Source of the DNA: Porphyra umbilicalis
Lineage: Eukaryota; Rhodophyta; Bangiophyceae; Bangiales; Bangiaceae
Assembly: GCA_002049455.2 (NCBI GenBank)
Contig: KV919029.1
Span: 45,664-109,663, forward strand
Direction: 5' to 3'
DNA length: 64,000 bases
Part shown: piece by piece, positions 9,974 to 21,116 of the stretch
How the letters are laid out: the number at the start of each line of letters is the position of its first letter
Position numbering within the stretch: the stretch's first letter is position 1
The notes under the pieces: model-generated
What the model was told of the DNA's origin: nothing
What the model saw: the letters and a program-made list of their open reading frames with translations, nothing else
Databases searched by the model: none
Made by a program: the position numbers and the translations under genes

Positions 9974-10915
9974 GGTGGCGCTGCCCGACTGCGTGGCACG
10001 CAATTATGTGATATTGTGATGTGTTCTGTTGCTATTTGCCTCTTTCCGTTCTTTCTTTCTCCAATATCCCTAGCACTTGCGTGGTTCATGTGGGAAACGA
10101 GCGCATTGCTGATTGCCGTAGAGAGCGGCGGTTTTGTTTCCATCTGATGGTGGCGTCTAGGCATTTGTGCGTCGTTCCAATCTCGCTCGCATCATTCAGG
10201 CAGTGAGCAGCCAGCTCAAGCCCGCACTGTGCATGGTTTGTGTGACATATGGGCATCGTGGTTGCTGGTCATGTAGATTGCTCATCTTCCCTTGACGCAA
10301 TGGTATGAACTTTGGTGGGCCCAGACATCAGTCGTTGGTTGCTTCGTGTACAGTACCTCACCGTCTCGGTAGCGAGCCTTCGGCGCCGGCAATCCGGCTG
10401 GATGCATTGTAGCCATGCATTGCGATTCCGGTTGAGCGCGGCCACCACGCTCACCATTCCAGAGACCATCTGAGCTATAGCAGAAAAGCGAGCCGTCCTT
10501 CAAACTGATTGAAAATGCATGGAATCACTGCGATAGACACAGTACTGCGAAGCGCCTCGCGTGGAGGCGTGCACCAGGTACATCTTTCGCGAAGGTAGAA
10601 TGATGGGATACATGCAGGTCAACCAGAACTCTCCCCGGACCAATAACGCGAAGCACCTGCACCCAGCGTACAACAACAAAAACCAGAACCCGGAACACCT
10701 GTGCTCAGCAAGAAATGAAACAGCAAACACAGTTGACACAGAGGCTCGCCAGCCACACACCTATGCCGCGCTACATACCACGGCGGGCGCGTGCATCCCG
10801 CCTGCCCGGGCAAGTCCCCTGACCCATGCACATCCACCCATGCATATGCGTCGTCCTGCGCGCACTCTCGTGGCAGCCCCACCGCCACCTCCGCCCCTGT
10901 ACAACTAACAGCTCG
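9974..10915. other. Intergenic, 3' side of two converging genes
   Basis: This 0.94-kb stretch holds the 3' untranslated regions of PP1 (plus strand) and of the HHL1-like gene (minus strand). It is of moderate GC, and no other gene or RNA is recognised. Confidence 0.5.
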
Positions 10916-11503
10916 CTACTTGGTGTTGAGTGGGTTGGTGAGGTTGGAGAAGAAGTTGCTGACGCTGGCGAGGAAGCCTTCACCCTCAATCGGCCTCGTT
11001 GCCTCCGTCACCACCTCGTCTGGGAACTCCTTCAGCTGGTAACCGTAGACCAAGTCGTCCGCGACGTCTTTGAGCGTCGGGAAGAGCCGCAGCGCCCCCG
11101 ATGCCAGGTCCTTCTCCGTCGCATAGATGGCGCGTACAACGCCACCCGAGCGGGGTACCGCCAAGCTGCCGACCGGGTACCAGTTGGGCTTCTCCCCAGT
11201 GTCCTCCGGCCGCCGCACCCAAATGTTGTACTCTGGCATGCCCGACGCTTTCATGTCGTCGTACTTGTTGCTGGCCGCGTTGCGGCGGACAGCCGCTGCC
11301 GAAGGGGGCGCCGCCGCCGCTTTGGCTGGGCCAAATCCCTTGGGCTGAGTGGGCGTGGCTTCTTGCGGTGCGGGGGAGGTTTCGTCTGCCGCCCCGGGCG
11401 CCTCGCTGGCGTTCTCCGCAGCCATGGTCGGGCGGCGGCTGCAGGCATGGGCCCGCGACTGAGCCTGGCCCGGGAGCGCCAGCGGGGACGTCATGAAGGC
11501 CAT
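10916..11503 (-). CDS. HHL1-like plastid protein (photosystem II high-light protection family)
   Basis: Single exon, 195 residues. The first 30 residues (MAFMTSPLALPGQAQSR and on) are rich in Ser, Ala and Arg and poor in acidic residues, as in plastid targeting peptides. The conserved part has KGFGPAK, PEYNIWVRRPEDTGEKPNWY, PVGSLAVPRSGGVVRAIYAT and YGYQLKEFP. It resembles the WYP...GG..A.....A.KD and YGYKL blocks of plant HYPERSENSITIVE TO HIGH LIGHT 1. In plants that thylakoid protein associates with LQY1 and helps repair photosystem II in strong light. The assignment comes from recalled motif similarity without an alignment; it could be a related uncharacterised algal family. Confidence 0.62.
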   Translation of the reverse strand: MAFMTSPLALPGQAQSRAHACSRRPTMAAENASEAPGAADETSPAPQEATPTQPKGFGPAKAAAAPPSAAAVRRNAASNKYDDMKASGMPEYNIWVRRPEDTGEKPNWYPVGSLAVPRSGGVVRAIYATEKDLASGALRLFPTLKDVADDLVYGYQLKEFPDEVVTEATRPIEGEGFLASVSNFFSNLTNPLNTK

Positions 11504-11942
11504 GGCGCCGAAGAGTTTTCAAGAGAGGAGGTAGAAGGAGCAGGGAGGAAGTGTGGGGAAGAAGGCGGACGCGTCGGAAGCGGCCTGCGGGGAAGGTGTT
11601 GGCAGACGGAAGAAGACGCGGCGATGCGCGACGCTTGGGCAGGTGGTGATCCCTCGACCACACGACTCCGGCGCTGGCGACAGCATGGATTGGACACACT
11701 GACTCTGGACGTCACACGTGTACGGCCCAGAACGCTCCACGCCTGTGCCCAACAGAGCGATCCAAGTCAATTCCCTAGACTTGAAACCAGGGTTCTACTC
11801 AAGTTTTACCTGGGCGTTAGGTCACGGGTACCATACTGTACCCTGAATAGGATTAGGAAGAGCGCCCGGGGCGCTATTGAGGGGCGTTCTTAGCGCGCTG
11901 TTAGGGCGCTGTTACATAGGGCGCTGTTAGGGCGCTGTTCAC
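11504..11942. other. Short intergenic region with a small tandem repeat
   Basis: Upstream region of the HHL1-like gene. Between about 11861 and 11940 the unit GGGCGCTGTTA and variants recur at least four times just before the hAT end. Nothing else is recognised. Confidence 0.5.
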
Positions 11943-12095
11943 TAGGGATGGGCAACTGGTTTAGCGTAACTGGTTGTAACTGGTTTAAATTGTTTTTTGC
12001 CAAAACTGGCATCAACCAATTTTGGTATTTAAAAACTGTGCAAATCAGTTCCCAGGTGTACCCAGGACATGTGGGAACAGATTTGCACCGGCTGA
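11943..12095 (+). mobile_element. Probable 5' end of a hAT element with subterminal repeats
   Basis: The sequence TAGGGATGGGCAACTGG resembles the CAGGGATGGGCAA-type ends of hAT elements. AACTGGTT-like motifs recur several times within 100 bases (GCAACTGGTT, GTAACTGGTT, GTAACTGGTT, AAAACTGGC), like the subterminal transposase-binding repeats of this superfamily. The transposase remnant follows directly. No matching right end was found. Confidence 0.5.
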
Positions 12096-14252
12096 CCGCT
12101 CGAAGGCGGTGCACGGCTGTCTGCCAACGCACAGCCTCGTCCCACCTCCAGCCAAAACAGCAGCCTCGTCGCAGTGCAGGGCAGTGACGGGCGCCGGTTG
12201 AGTCCCGAGTCACTAGTTGAGGACCCGGCCTACGTGGCGATGATTGCCAATGCCAACCCCCACTGGTCCACTCTGTCGAGGTCAACCCTTTCCCGAGCTA
12301 CATCTACTCGCTTCCGGGAGCTGCAGGGCGACGCGAGGGCGACCTTAAGCGGCGTGACCATATGCCACGTCAACACGGACATGTGGACGTCTCTGGCAAA
12401 CGAGCCGTTCGGATCCTTTCTGGTCTCGTACATTGACCAGGCCTGGGTACTGCGGTCCCGTGTGTTGTGCTGCGGCGTCGTCAACGGCCGCCACGCGGCG
12501 TCTGCCATTGCTACCTTCTTGCTGCGGGTGGCCGGCGAGTTTGGCATTAGTGACAAGGTTGGGATCGTGCGCACGGACGGGGCGAGTAACTGCATGGGCG
12601 CCGGCCGCGTCCTCGGAGAGGCGGCGCGGGGTGCCGACCATCCGAGCGGCTTTGAAACTGGTAGGGCCAGATTCGTGGCGCCGACGGGCGACGCATGCGG
12701 CGTCGGGCGCGCGGACGTAGTGGGTGGCGCGGAGCATGCGGAGGCGGGGGGTGCCGCAGGGCAAGCGGATCGGCCCGGCGGCGCAGCCGGGGCGGCCACC
12801 GAGTCGGATGAAGAGGAAGGAGGAGACGGGGCAGACCTGGAGGACGTTGGATCTGACGGTGGTGATTTTGTATCCCCGACGGAAGCTGCCTCGGGCGGGA
12901 CAACTTACACCTCGGAAGAGGAAGAGGCTCGGGCGAATGTATTTTGTGCGGAAATTCCGGGGGCCTTCCACGACGGCCGTGAGCCGGCAGGCGGGCGTGG
13001 CGGTGCCGCGTTCTCTTGGCAGCACGCTCGCTGTGCCACGCACACTCTTCAATTCTCGGTGCGGGCTGGCCTCGCCGTCCCTTGTCTACGGGGCATCCTT
13101 AAGAACGTGCGACTCGTGTCCAAGCTCTGCCGCACGAGCACGAACTTTAAGGAGGAGCTAAGACTGTCGGTCGAGAGGGAGGAGGCCCGCATGGCCACTG
13201 CAGAGGGGCGTGGGATCGTCCGGGAATCCGACCTCGTGTCCCGTCTCATGATCGACTGTCCGACACGGTGGGGCTCGACGTTGACCATGCTCCGCCGCTT
13301 CGTGCGGGTCGGGCCGGCCGTACCCCCGGCACTCTCGTCGTACTACTTCTACACCTCCGTGCAGGGCTCCAAGAAGCGCGTGGAGTGCCCCAACATGGTC
13401 GAGCAAGCCGCGCTGCTAGCGGTCATCTCCTTCCTCTCTGTACTGGAGGGCGCCTCAACCTCCCTGGGATCCGAGGTGAAGCCCACAAGCTTGTTGGAGG
13501 AGACGGTGTTCTGGTACGTCAAGAAGGTTGGTGCTCCACAGGTGGGCGACTGTGTGAAGGTGGCCGCGCTGAAGCGATTCGTGTTGGAGAACATGCGCGT
13601 GCGCCGTGAACGCGAGCGCCTCACCGGAACTAACCCCGAGTGGTTTCCCATCCGGCTGGCTGCTGTGTTGCTCAACCCCCGCACCAAGGCGTTTGACTTT
13701 GGCAAGAACGCGGCAGCGGTATCCGTGGCGCGAAACAGCGTTCTGGATATCATCAAGTGGATGGCGGCACGGGCTGACTTGGCTGACGAAGGTACGATGC
13801 CGGCGGCGGCAAATGATGGCATCAATGCTTCAAACAAATGTCGTCGCTCATTTGTTGGAAACTTGCTTTCGTAGACCACCCCCTAACATGAGCTGGCGGA
13901 CGGGGGTGATGCTCGACCAAATCCGGCGTCTGCTCTGTTCTCTACCACGGTGGAGGCTGAGTGGGAGTCGTACCTACGATGCTCTGTGATCACCCTTCCG
14001 GGGGATACCGCTCTCTCCTGGTGGAGAGCGCATCAGGAGGCCTTCCCTCGTGTGGCCATGGGGGCTCTCTACCTGCTATCCGTGCCAGAAACGAGCGTGT
14101 CGTCTGAGCGGGTCTTTTCTCGGGCGGGACGTACTGTCACCAAGCAACGAGCTCGTCTGACGGGCGCTAACGCCGAGAAGTATATTGTACTCGGTGACGA
14201 CTTGAGTCGTAGCCGACAGCTGTCGGTGTCTGGGGGTGAAGTGGATGAGTGA
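12096..14252 (+). pseudogene. hAT-family transposase, interrupted
   Basis: One frame runs from a stop at 12093 to 14252 and carries hAT landmarks in order: NTDMWTS (first catalytic Asp), VRTDGASNCMG (second Asp), WQHARCATHTLQFSV (the C..H motif), CPTRWGST, and the C-terminal dimerisation motif LLSVPETSVSSERVFSRAGR. Two in-frame stops, TAG at 13872 and TAA at 13884, separate the catalytic part from the dimerisation domain. I tried splicing with the GTACGA donor at 13792, but none of the nearby acceptors restores the frame. No ATG or BED zinc finger precedes the catalytic part. An acidic, Gly-rich insert lies around 12740-12960. A dead, 5'-truncated copy is most likely. Confidence 0.8.
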
Positions 14253-16606
14253 CGGGGTGATTTTCACGTCTGTGAGTGTATGTGATTGTCAGGAAAGGGA
14301 CGAACAAGGTCGCGTTGCCGATACCATGTGCAGAAAAGATGATGCACCTCATCACTAGCGCCCGTCGACAAGAGCACTCCGGTTTCTGCGGTGACTACGA
14401 AAGAATGACACGGACGTGCACATACAACCTCTTTAATGCAACGCGCACTCGCTGTTGTCCGTCCCTCCTCCCTCCCCACGTCGTCTTGCTCCTATCTTGT
14501 CCAACACACATCGCCATCGACCACCACCACCCCGCCCCCGCTCGCCCTCCCGTCCTATGCCGCGTATCTCCCCGCTTCGCTCTCCTTGCCTTGATTGAAC
14601 CACCAGAGCCAGCAACTCTATCGCCACCGCAGCGTGCGCCCGTCGCTCGCATTGCCTCGCACGGGGAGCGACTGGAGACCACGATATCGTCAACCACACC
14701 AAAAGCCAAGAATGGGCAGCGCACAGGACGCACACCAGGAAGCAGAGTTCAGCAACACAGAAATGAGGTGACAGTTGGGTGAAGCGTCTCGGGAATGCAG
14801 GAAAAAGAGGAGGCGAGCGGCAGAACCACAAGAACGGGAGAAACAGGCGCTGTCTGGAACACCCCAAGATTAACAGGACAACACCCAAGCTCAACCCAAG
14901 CTGGTAAAAGAAGCGGAGAGGACGGCAATCACACATCCACAGACACTGAACATACCAACCGCATGGGATTCCAGGACTGAAGGCTGTAGCCATGACCCAC
15001 CCAGGGGTGTTCGTTGCACGTTGGTATCCAGTCGAGAAACACCTGGAGTGAACACCACAACAGCGACCGGCGAAGACACGCAAGAAGAACAACAACGACG
15101 GTAGTTTAAAAGTAAGAACATTGACTGAAGGAGAGAGCACGAAAAGCATCACACTAAATATGTGGTGAGAAACGACATTGTTACATGGCATGAGAAAGAT
15201 CCCTGCTTGATCATATCGAGGGGGCAAACGACCATTGCACAGGTCGTGAAAAACATCCGATAGGGCGCAACGTGTGTTGGAAGGATCTTGATCAGTTTAG
15301 AAAAATAATGGCGCGGATCTCCACTTTATTAAGATGAGGACCGCCCTCGGCATTCGAGAGCGGACCAACAGTTTTAGTCGATTGCAGCTGGGTGACGGAG
15401 CAGTCGGTTGGTGTCGCGTGATCGGATTCTACCGCAGGGTGTCAGTGCCTGCCGCGTGGGATGGGATCGGACATGTCTCTCAGAAAAGCGTACAGTGAGG
15501 CTCTTGCTCGCCTCGTGACCCCCGATCTGGCCTCCGGAGTGCATGTTGGTGGCCAGACGATGGATGGTTCAGGTGGTGCCATCACCTCCCTGTGGTCGCT
15601 TGGGTGCGGTAGGGCGGCCAACACTGTTGCAGAGCCTCAGAGGGCGGGGGTGAAGGGGGGCTGAGCGAGATCGTGTGGGCGGCCTGGCCCCACGCACACA
15701 GATATTTGGAGGTGGCGGGCCGCCCGACACTGCTTCAGAGCCCCTGGAGGGGGGGGGGGGGGTCGGAATGGATCGCGCGTTGCGCCCGGCCCGACACGCA
15801 TACAGCGATTTGCAGGCTATAGGCGGTCCGCCACCGCACACAGAACGGTTTCAGAGGGGGGGGGGGGGGTGGGCGGCGGCCTGATGTCGTCTCTCGGCGC
15901 ACGCCCGCCACATCCAGGGGGGCTGGTGGTCCGCCACCGCCCACCTTGCCCCCGCACAGAGGGTGCGGGGGTCGATCCAGGACCAGGCGGTACCTGGTTG
16001 GCTCCCTCCCAGTTTTTGCGGGGCAGGTGGTGATCCACCACTTCGCACAATGCCTATTGAGTGGGGAGGAGACTCGGCCCGTCGCTTTGGCCTGCGCCAG
16101 GCGTCGCCCGACCGTCCACTGCCCGACCCATCGACGTCGCGCCCATCACTGTGACGCGCGGCGCCATCACCCCCATCGTCCCCGGCCATCACACCCATCC
16201 TTACCCAGGCTCTATTCCATCGCCCTGTTTCTCCTCCACGACGTGCCCGCTGCGGCGGCACCTGCCCTGTCCTCGATTTGAGACGCACAATCCGCGCACC
16301 CACCCCACCTTGTTTGCTACCCCTCTACGTTTTTTTATCCCCATCCTTGTGTTCCGAGCTCCACTACGACCTACGCGCATTGGTCCGTACCTCCCCCCCT
16401 GCGCTGCCGACCCGTGATTGAGTGGCATTAGCGCCCACGACACGGTTTGCCGTGTCCGCCGTCACTGCCCGCTGCGGCTGCCGCTAATCGCTGCCGCGGG
16501 CGGTTCCACTCGTCCCCCATCTCCTGCGCTCACCAACCGCCCTAGGGACCCTCTGCTGTGCACTCATGGACGCTGACGAGGCGGGGCTGTCGAGCACACT
16601 GCATCG
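14253..16606. other. Intergenic between hAT and PIF-like elements
   Basis: No gene is recognised. 14700-15450 is notably AT-richer than its surroundings. From 15650 to 15960 are several G runs of up to about 14 bases, with similar flanks (TTCAGAG followed by a G run). 16070-16606 is pyrimidine-rich and is probably the leader of the transposase that follows. An ATG at 16566 opens another frame and may be the original start codon before a small frameshift. Confidence 0.5.
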
Positions 16607-18109
16607 TTGCTCGCAGAGTTCGATGGTGGCGTCGTTTGTGCCGCTGTGCGCGCCCACGTGGGCGTGCTGTTCCTGCTTCGACGACAGTTGCGCTCCGGCC
16701 GTGCCAACCGCCGTCGTCGCTACCGCGGCTCCGTTGCTGGGCGTCGGCCAAACAAGCGGCGCGACTTTGCAGCTGGGCTCTTCAACATCCAGCGCGACTA
16801 CTTTGGTGTCAACGCGGAGGCTCCCATCCACGACGACCGTGACTTTGAGACGCGGTTTCGCGTGCCACGCAGTGTGTTTCGACGCGTCTACCAGGCATTG
16901 AAGGACGAGCCGTTCTTCCAGCAGCAGATCGACGCGACGGGTCGCCTGCAGGCCCACACTCTTCAGAAGATCGTTGCCGCCTTCTGCGTCACCGTGTACG
17001 GCGAGGCGGCCGACCGTGCGGACGGGTACGTGCGCCTTTATTGTTCTACTGTGGCGCAAGCGACAAAGCTACTGCTGGAGTTCATTGTGCGGCGGTGGGG
17101 ACCAACCTACCTGCGCCGTCCTAACAATTTGGAGCTGAAGAAGATGATGGAGCGCAATGCGGAGCGTGGCTTTCCTGGATGCATGGGCTCGCTGCACTGC
17201 ACGCACTGGGAGTGGCATCAGTGCCCGACGGGCATGGCGGGTGCGTATCAGAGCCGGAAGGGCTCGCGCGGCGTTGTTGTCGAGGCCGTCTGCGATGAGG
17301 ACCTGTGGATTTGGCACCTGTTTGTCGGTGACCCCGGGAGCTTGAACGACATCAAAGTTATGAACCAATCGCCCCTCTACCTCGACGTCACCGCCGGCCG
17401 GTGGCCGCTGCGGGATGTGCCCTTTTCCATCGATGGGACAACTCGCACACTACCATACTACCGTATCGATGGTATCTACCCTCGTTATGCCTTCCTAGTG
17501 TCGCCCCACCCCATGCCATTGACTGACGAGGCAAAGACCTTCAGCCGTCCGCAGGAGGCGATTCGCAAGGATGTTGAGCGGCTGTTTGGCGTCCTGACTA
17601 AGTGGTTTCACATTGCCTTGCACCCAGGACGATGCCGCTCCGTGAAGCAGCTGATTATGACCTACAAGGCGGTGTGCATTCTACACAACATGTGTGTAGA
17701 GGCCCGTCGTGACACGTTTTTGAGCCGCCGCAGACATCTACGAGGGACTAACGGGGGTGGGAGTGCGGGTGGTGAGGGTGAGGGTCCTGCAGATAAGGCT
17801 GCCGCTGCAGCGCGGGGTCATGGTGCCCAAGATGGTGGGTCAGGCGATGGCGGCGCTGCTGCCGCCGGGGGAGCTGCACCTGGCGGCGGCATCGGCAATG
17901 GCGGCGGCCTCCCGGCCGCCGCTGACGCTGTCGCTGACCCACCTCCGGCACTGAACGCTGTGGATCAGCCCCCCGCGGGCGGTATGGTTGCTGTCTTTGA
18001 TGCATGGGGTGAGACTCGCAATCCCTCCGAGCACGAGCAGCTCCGTGCCGACCTGACGGCGCACGTATGGAACGACCGCGGCGAGTTGCTGTCCCCGTAT
18101 TTGGTGTAG
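16607..18109 (+). CDS. PIF/Harbinger-type transposase with a substituted catalytic Asp
   Basis: About 500 codons are open. Family landmarks run in order: GRRPNKRRDF, RVPRSVFRRVY, AVTVYGEA-like, GFPGCMGSLHCTHWEW, DLWIWHLFVGDPGSLNDIKV, IDGIYPRYAF, and RPQEAIRKDVERLFG with the catalytic Glu. At the first catalytic position (codon 17195-17197, CAC) there is His, where the paralogue at 1-1009 has Asp, so the enzyme is probably inactive. The C-terminal 120 residues are Gly/Ala-rich. The start is unclear: the paralogue at 28881-30916 has an N-terminus like MDEPFDMSADAM, and here a similar MDADEAG at 16566 lies in another frame. The gene converges on a Myb-like ORF (19605-21116), forming one element. 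Confidence 0.82.
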   Translation: MLAEFDGGVVCAAVRAHVGVLFLLRRQLRSGRANRRRRYRGSVAGRRPNKRRDFAAGLFNIQRDYFGVNAEAPIHDDRDFETRFRVPRSVFRRVYQALKDEPFFQQQIDATGRLQAHTLQKIVAAFCVTVYGEAADRADGYVRLYCSTVAQATKLLLEFIVRRWGPTYLRRPNNLELKKMMERNAERGFPGCMGSLHCTHWEWHQCPTGMAGAYQSRKGSRGVVVEAVCDEDLWIWHLFVGDPGSLNDIKVMNQSPLYLDVTAGRWPLRDVPFSIDGTTRTLPYYRIDGIYPRYAFLVSPHPMPLTDEAKTFSRPQEAIRKDVERLFGVLTKWFHIALHPGRCRSVKQLIMTYKAVCILHNMCVEARRDTFLSRRRHLRGTNGGGSAGGEGEGPADKAAAAARGHGAQDGGSGDGGAAAAGGAAPGGGIGNGGGLPAAADAVADPPPALNAVDQPPAGGMVAVFDAWGETRNPSEHEQLRADLTAHVWNDRGELLSPYLV

Positions 18110-18130
18110 AGACGCAAGGTTACCCAAATG

Positions 18131-18166
18131 TTTTTTTTTCCCCGTTGGACAGGTTTCTTTTTTCCC
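18131..18166 (+). promoter_or_regulatory. T-tract motif behind the transposase ORF
   Basis: Nine T, then CCCCGTTGGACAGG, then a second T-rich tract ending CCC. It starts 21 bases after the transposase stop. Near-identical motifs follow the Myb-like ORF of the same element on the other strand and both ORFs of the second element. It may be a conserved 3'-end signal of this transposon family; the function is inferred only from position. Confidence 0.6.
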
Positions 18167-18169
18167 TTA

Positions 18170-19510
18170 ACATCGTTGTCCATAGTGTGTACCACCAGGT
18201 CCGTTCTAGTTGAGATCCCCACAACCTCAGCTGGCGCTTTCGCGGGGCTCCCTGCCTCTCCGCCGTCCCTTCCCGCAGCCCGCCCACCCCTGAGCCCCCG
18301 CCTCCTTCCAATGGCATGGCTCGAGGCCTCCACCTCCCCTTAGGTCCGCCCGCGCCCACCCCCTGGCAGGGCGGCGCCCGCCGCGGACGCGGCGGCGGCG
18401 GCGGCGGCTGCAGAAGTGGCGGCGGCGGCGGGGGCGGCGGCGGCGGCGGGGGCGGCGGCGGCGGCGCCGGCGGAGGCAGTGGCGGCGCCGGCGGCGCCGG
18501 CCGAAGCGGCCGCTCCCTCGGCGGCACGGTTGCAGACGGGCGCTTCGCCGCCCGGGTCCGCCGCGTCGGCGGCGGCTGCCGGGTGCGCTTCCCCCCCCCC
18601 GCGTCGCGCACCACGGCGGCCGCCTCCTTCGCTCCCCGCTGTACGACGGCGACTGCCGGCGATCCGCGGGCGCGACTACCCCCCCCCCATATGCCACCTC
18701 CCCGCCCCCCTGTCGACGCGGCCGCGGCCGAGCGCCTTGTCGGCGCCCGTCGTGCGCGGCGGTGTCCGTCAGCCCGGGCAGCGGCGGGGGCGGCGGCCGA
18801 GGCTGCGGCTGCTGCGGCGGCACCGGTGGCGGCGGCGGCGGCAGCGGCGACGGCGGGGGCAGCGCCAGCCAAGGGTACGGCCGACAGGGTCCCGGGCGGC
18901 TCCAGCGGCGGCAACGGCGGCCGGCGGCGGGGGCGGCGGCCGGCGGCGGGGGGGGCGGCAGCGGAGGGAGCTGCCGCCAGCGGCGGCGGCGGCAGCGGCG
19001 GCGGCGGCGGCGACGGCGGGGGCAGCGCCAGGCTGGGGTGCGTCCAACAGGGTTCCGGGCGACGCAAGCGGCGGCGACGGCGGCCGGCGGCGGGGGCAGC
19101 GGCCGGCAGCGGGGGCGGCGGTTGGCGGTGGGGCCGGCAGTCGGCAGCGGGGGCGGCGGCCGACAGCGCGGGCGGTGGCAGGCGCCGGGGGCAGCAGCCG
19201 GCGGCGGGGGCGGCGGTCGGCGGCGGAGGCGGCGGACGACAGCGCGGGCGGTGGCAGGCGGCGGGGGCGACGGCTGGCGGCGGGGGGGGCGGCCGGCGGC
19301 GGAGGCGGCGGCCGGCGGCCGGGGGAGCGGCCGGCGGCAGGGGTGGTGGCAGTCGGCGGAGGCGGCGGTCAGCGGCGGGGGCGGCGGTCGGCGGCTGGGG
19401 CAGCGGTCGACAGCGCGGGCAGTGGTAGGCGGCGGGGGCGGCGGCCGGCGGCGGAGGCGGCGGCCGGCGGCGAGGGGGGCGGCCTGCAGCGGGGGCGGGG
19501 GACAGGCACT
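18170..19510. repeat. GC-rich simple-sequence spacer between convergent transposon ORFs
   Basis: Dominated by GGC/GCC triplet runs and degenerate copies such as GGCGGGGGCGGCGGCCGGCG. Frames of several hundred codons are open on both strands because of composition (Gly, Ala, Pro, Arg only), and I do not consider them genes. It fills the gap between the facing ORFs of the first PIF-like element. Confidence 0.7.
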
Positions 19511-19516
19511 TGTAAA

Positions 19517-19549
19517 GGAAAAAAAAACCCTGCCTAACGGGGAAAAAAA
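19517..19549 (-). promoter_or_regulatory. T-tract motif behind the Myb-like ORF, first element
   Basis: Read on the minus strand: seven T, CCCCGTTAGGCAGGG, nine T, CC. It begins 55 bases after the stop of the Myb-like ORF and mirrors the motif at 18131-18166. Confidence 0.6.
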
Positions 19550-19604
19550 TACCTTTGTCATACTCAACATGCAAACACATCATGTCCCACACAAAAGCAA
19601 CAAA

Positions 19605-21116
19605 CTACAGGTATTTCTTCTCGGAGTCATCGTCGTTATCCGTGGACACGCTCTCTTCGTCCAGGAGGTGCTTCGTTGCCGGGGTGCGCGCGTGCTGAGC
19701 CGCGGCTGCCTGCCGCTTGGTCTTCATCGAGCGGCGGCCGGCGGAAGTCTTTTGTTGCTGGCGCACGCGCGCCACCGCGGACTTGGCCGCCGACGCCGCC
19801 GCCAGAGCAGATGAAGATGTCCCATCCGCACCCGACGGCGCCGCCAGCGCTCCTGGCGCCGGCGGCGCCCGCGCTCCGGCGGCAGGGCCAGCAGCAGTCC
19901 GCGGCGTCTTCGTTGTGCCGGCAACAACCAGACCAGCAACGCCGTTCCCCACACCACCGGTAGAGTCGTCAGTTCCCTCACTCCCCCCAAAATCAATAGT
20001 AGAAGAGCTCGCCAAACCTGCACGCTGAAGCATCTTCTGCGTAATGGGCAAGCGGTACCGAGCCGCTTCAGGGGTGTGCCGCATCAGTGGAGATTCAAAA
20101 AAGCAAAGGGCAGTGCGCTCGTTTTGCGCGTCCTTCACCTTGCGGAGGGCCTCAGTACTGTCCTAGACTTGAGCGTCCACCTGGATGTCGTCTTGTCGCT
20201 GCTTCTTGGCAGCTTTGATGCCAGTAGGTCGACCCTGGAAGCCGCCGTTGCGTCGGCTGCGGCTGCTGCCGCTGCCGCTGCCACTCTCGTCGTCGTCCGA
20301 CGACGAGTCGCCAAAAATGTCGTTTGTAGAGGCGTCGCCGCCGTTGGCGGCGCCGCTGAACTTGCCACTCTGCCGCAATACGCGCCAACACGCAAACCAC
20401 TTTCAGTGTGCGACCTTGGCCTTGCGTTTTCTCGTTTTGTCGTTGCGCTTGTCTTGGTCTCGGTCGGCACGGATGTCGTCGTACACGTCCAGCGAGAAGT
20501 AGCTCGCCACAGCTCTGCTGATGATATCCTCCTCAGACAGGTTGCCAGTAGTCGGCATGGCCTTAACAGCGAGGTCGTGCGACGTGAAGGTGCTCAACCA
20601 CGCCCGGATGCGCTTTAACTGCTTCTCCAGCGCGCTTGGTAGGCGGTCCACTCTCATCGGCCCCTTTTTCAGCACTATCTCAGCCCAGAGCTTGTGAACA
20701 GTCCCCCACAGGTTCTCCTTGGTGCGGGCAGTCGCCCTCACCGGGTCACTCGTCACCCCCAGGTAGGCCTCACAGAGTGGCATACGGTCGGCGTTCGTCC
20801 ATCCCAGAGCAGACCCCATCTTCTTGGGTAGCGCGTAGGTCACAGCCGGTACAGAGGCGGAGGGTGTGCAGGAAGCAGCTGGGGAGAGCACCGAGGCACA
20901 GGGACTAGCTCGTACGTCGGGCCGAGAAAGGGTTGAGTCCCCTGCACATTGTAAACCGGACGGCTCAGAGGCTCGGATGGCGTCGGCTGCCGCAACGGCT
21001 GCGACGGCGCGGGCCACTAATTCCACGGCGCGGACGTGTTCAGTGCGGGCGTCCGCGTCAGCACCCACTGGAAGTTCTGCGTGCCACCCGGACCTCCTCA
21101 CTGGTCGACCCGCCAA
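19605..21116 (-). pseudogene. Myb/SANT-like DNA-binding protein of a PIF/Harbinger element, two in-frame stops
   Basis: A single minus-strand frame of 504 codons. It is interrupted by TGA at 20403-20405 (after KRKAKVAH) and TAG at about 20163 (after DIQVDAQV). Translation resumes in the same frame after each stop and stays homologous to the copy at 26744-28507: CWRVLR, KFSGAA, DDIQ, TEAL...ERTALCFF, TPEAARYR. The N-terminal half holds the trihelix-like domain: GWTNADRMPLCEAYLGV, IRAWLSTFTSHDLAVKAM and GNLSEEDIISRAVASYF. In this superfamily the second ORF binds the element ends and helps the transposase. No convincing ATG is visible (the longest frame begins at a TTG). Confidence 0.78.

Noticed and set aside
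18120-19592. Open frames of 350-490 codons on both strands.
   Set aside because: They consist only of Pro, Ala, Arg and Gly from GCC/GGC repeats and are open on both strands simultaneously; there is no domain or start context.
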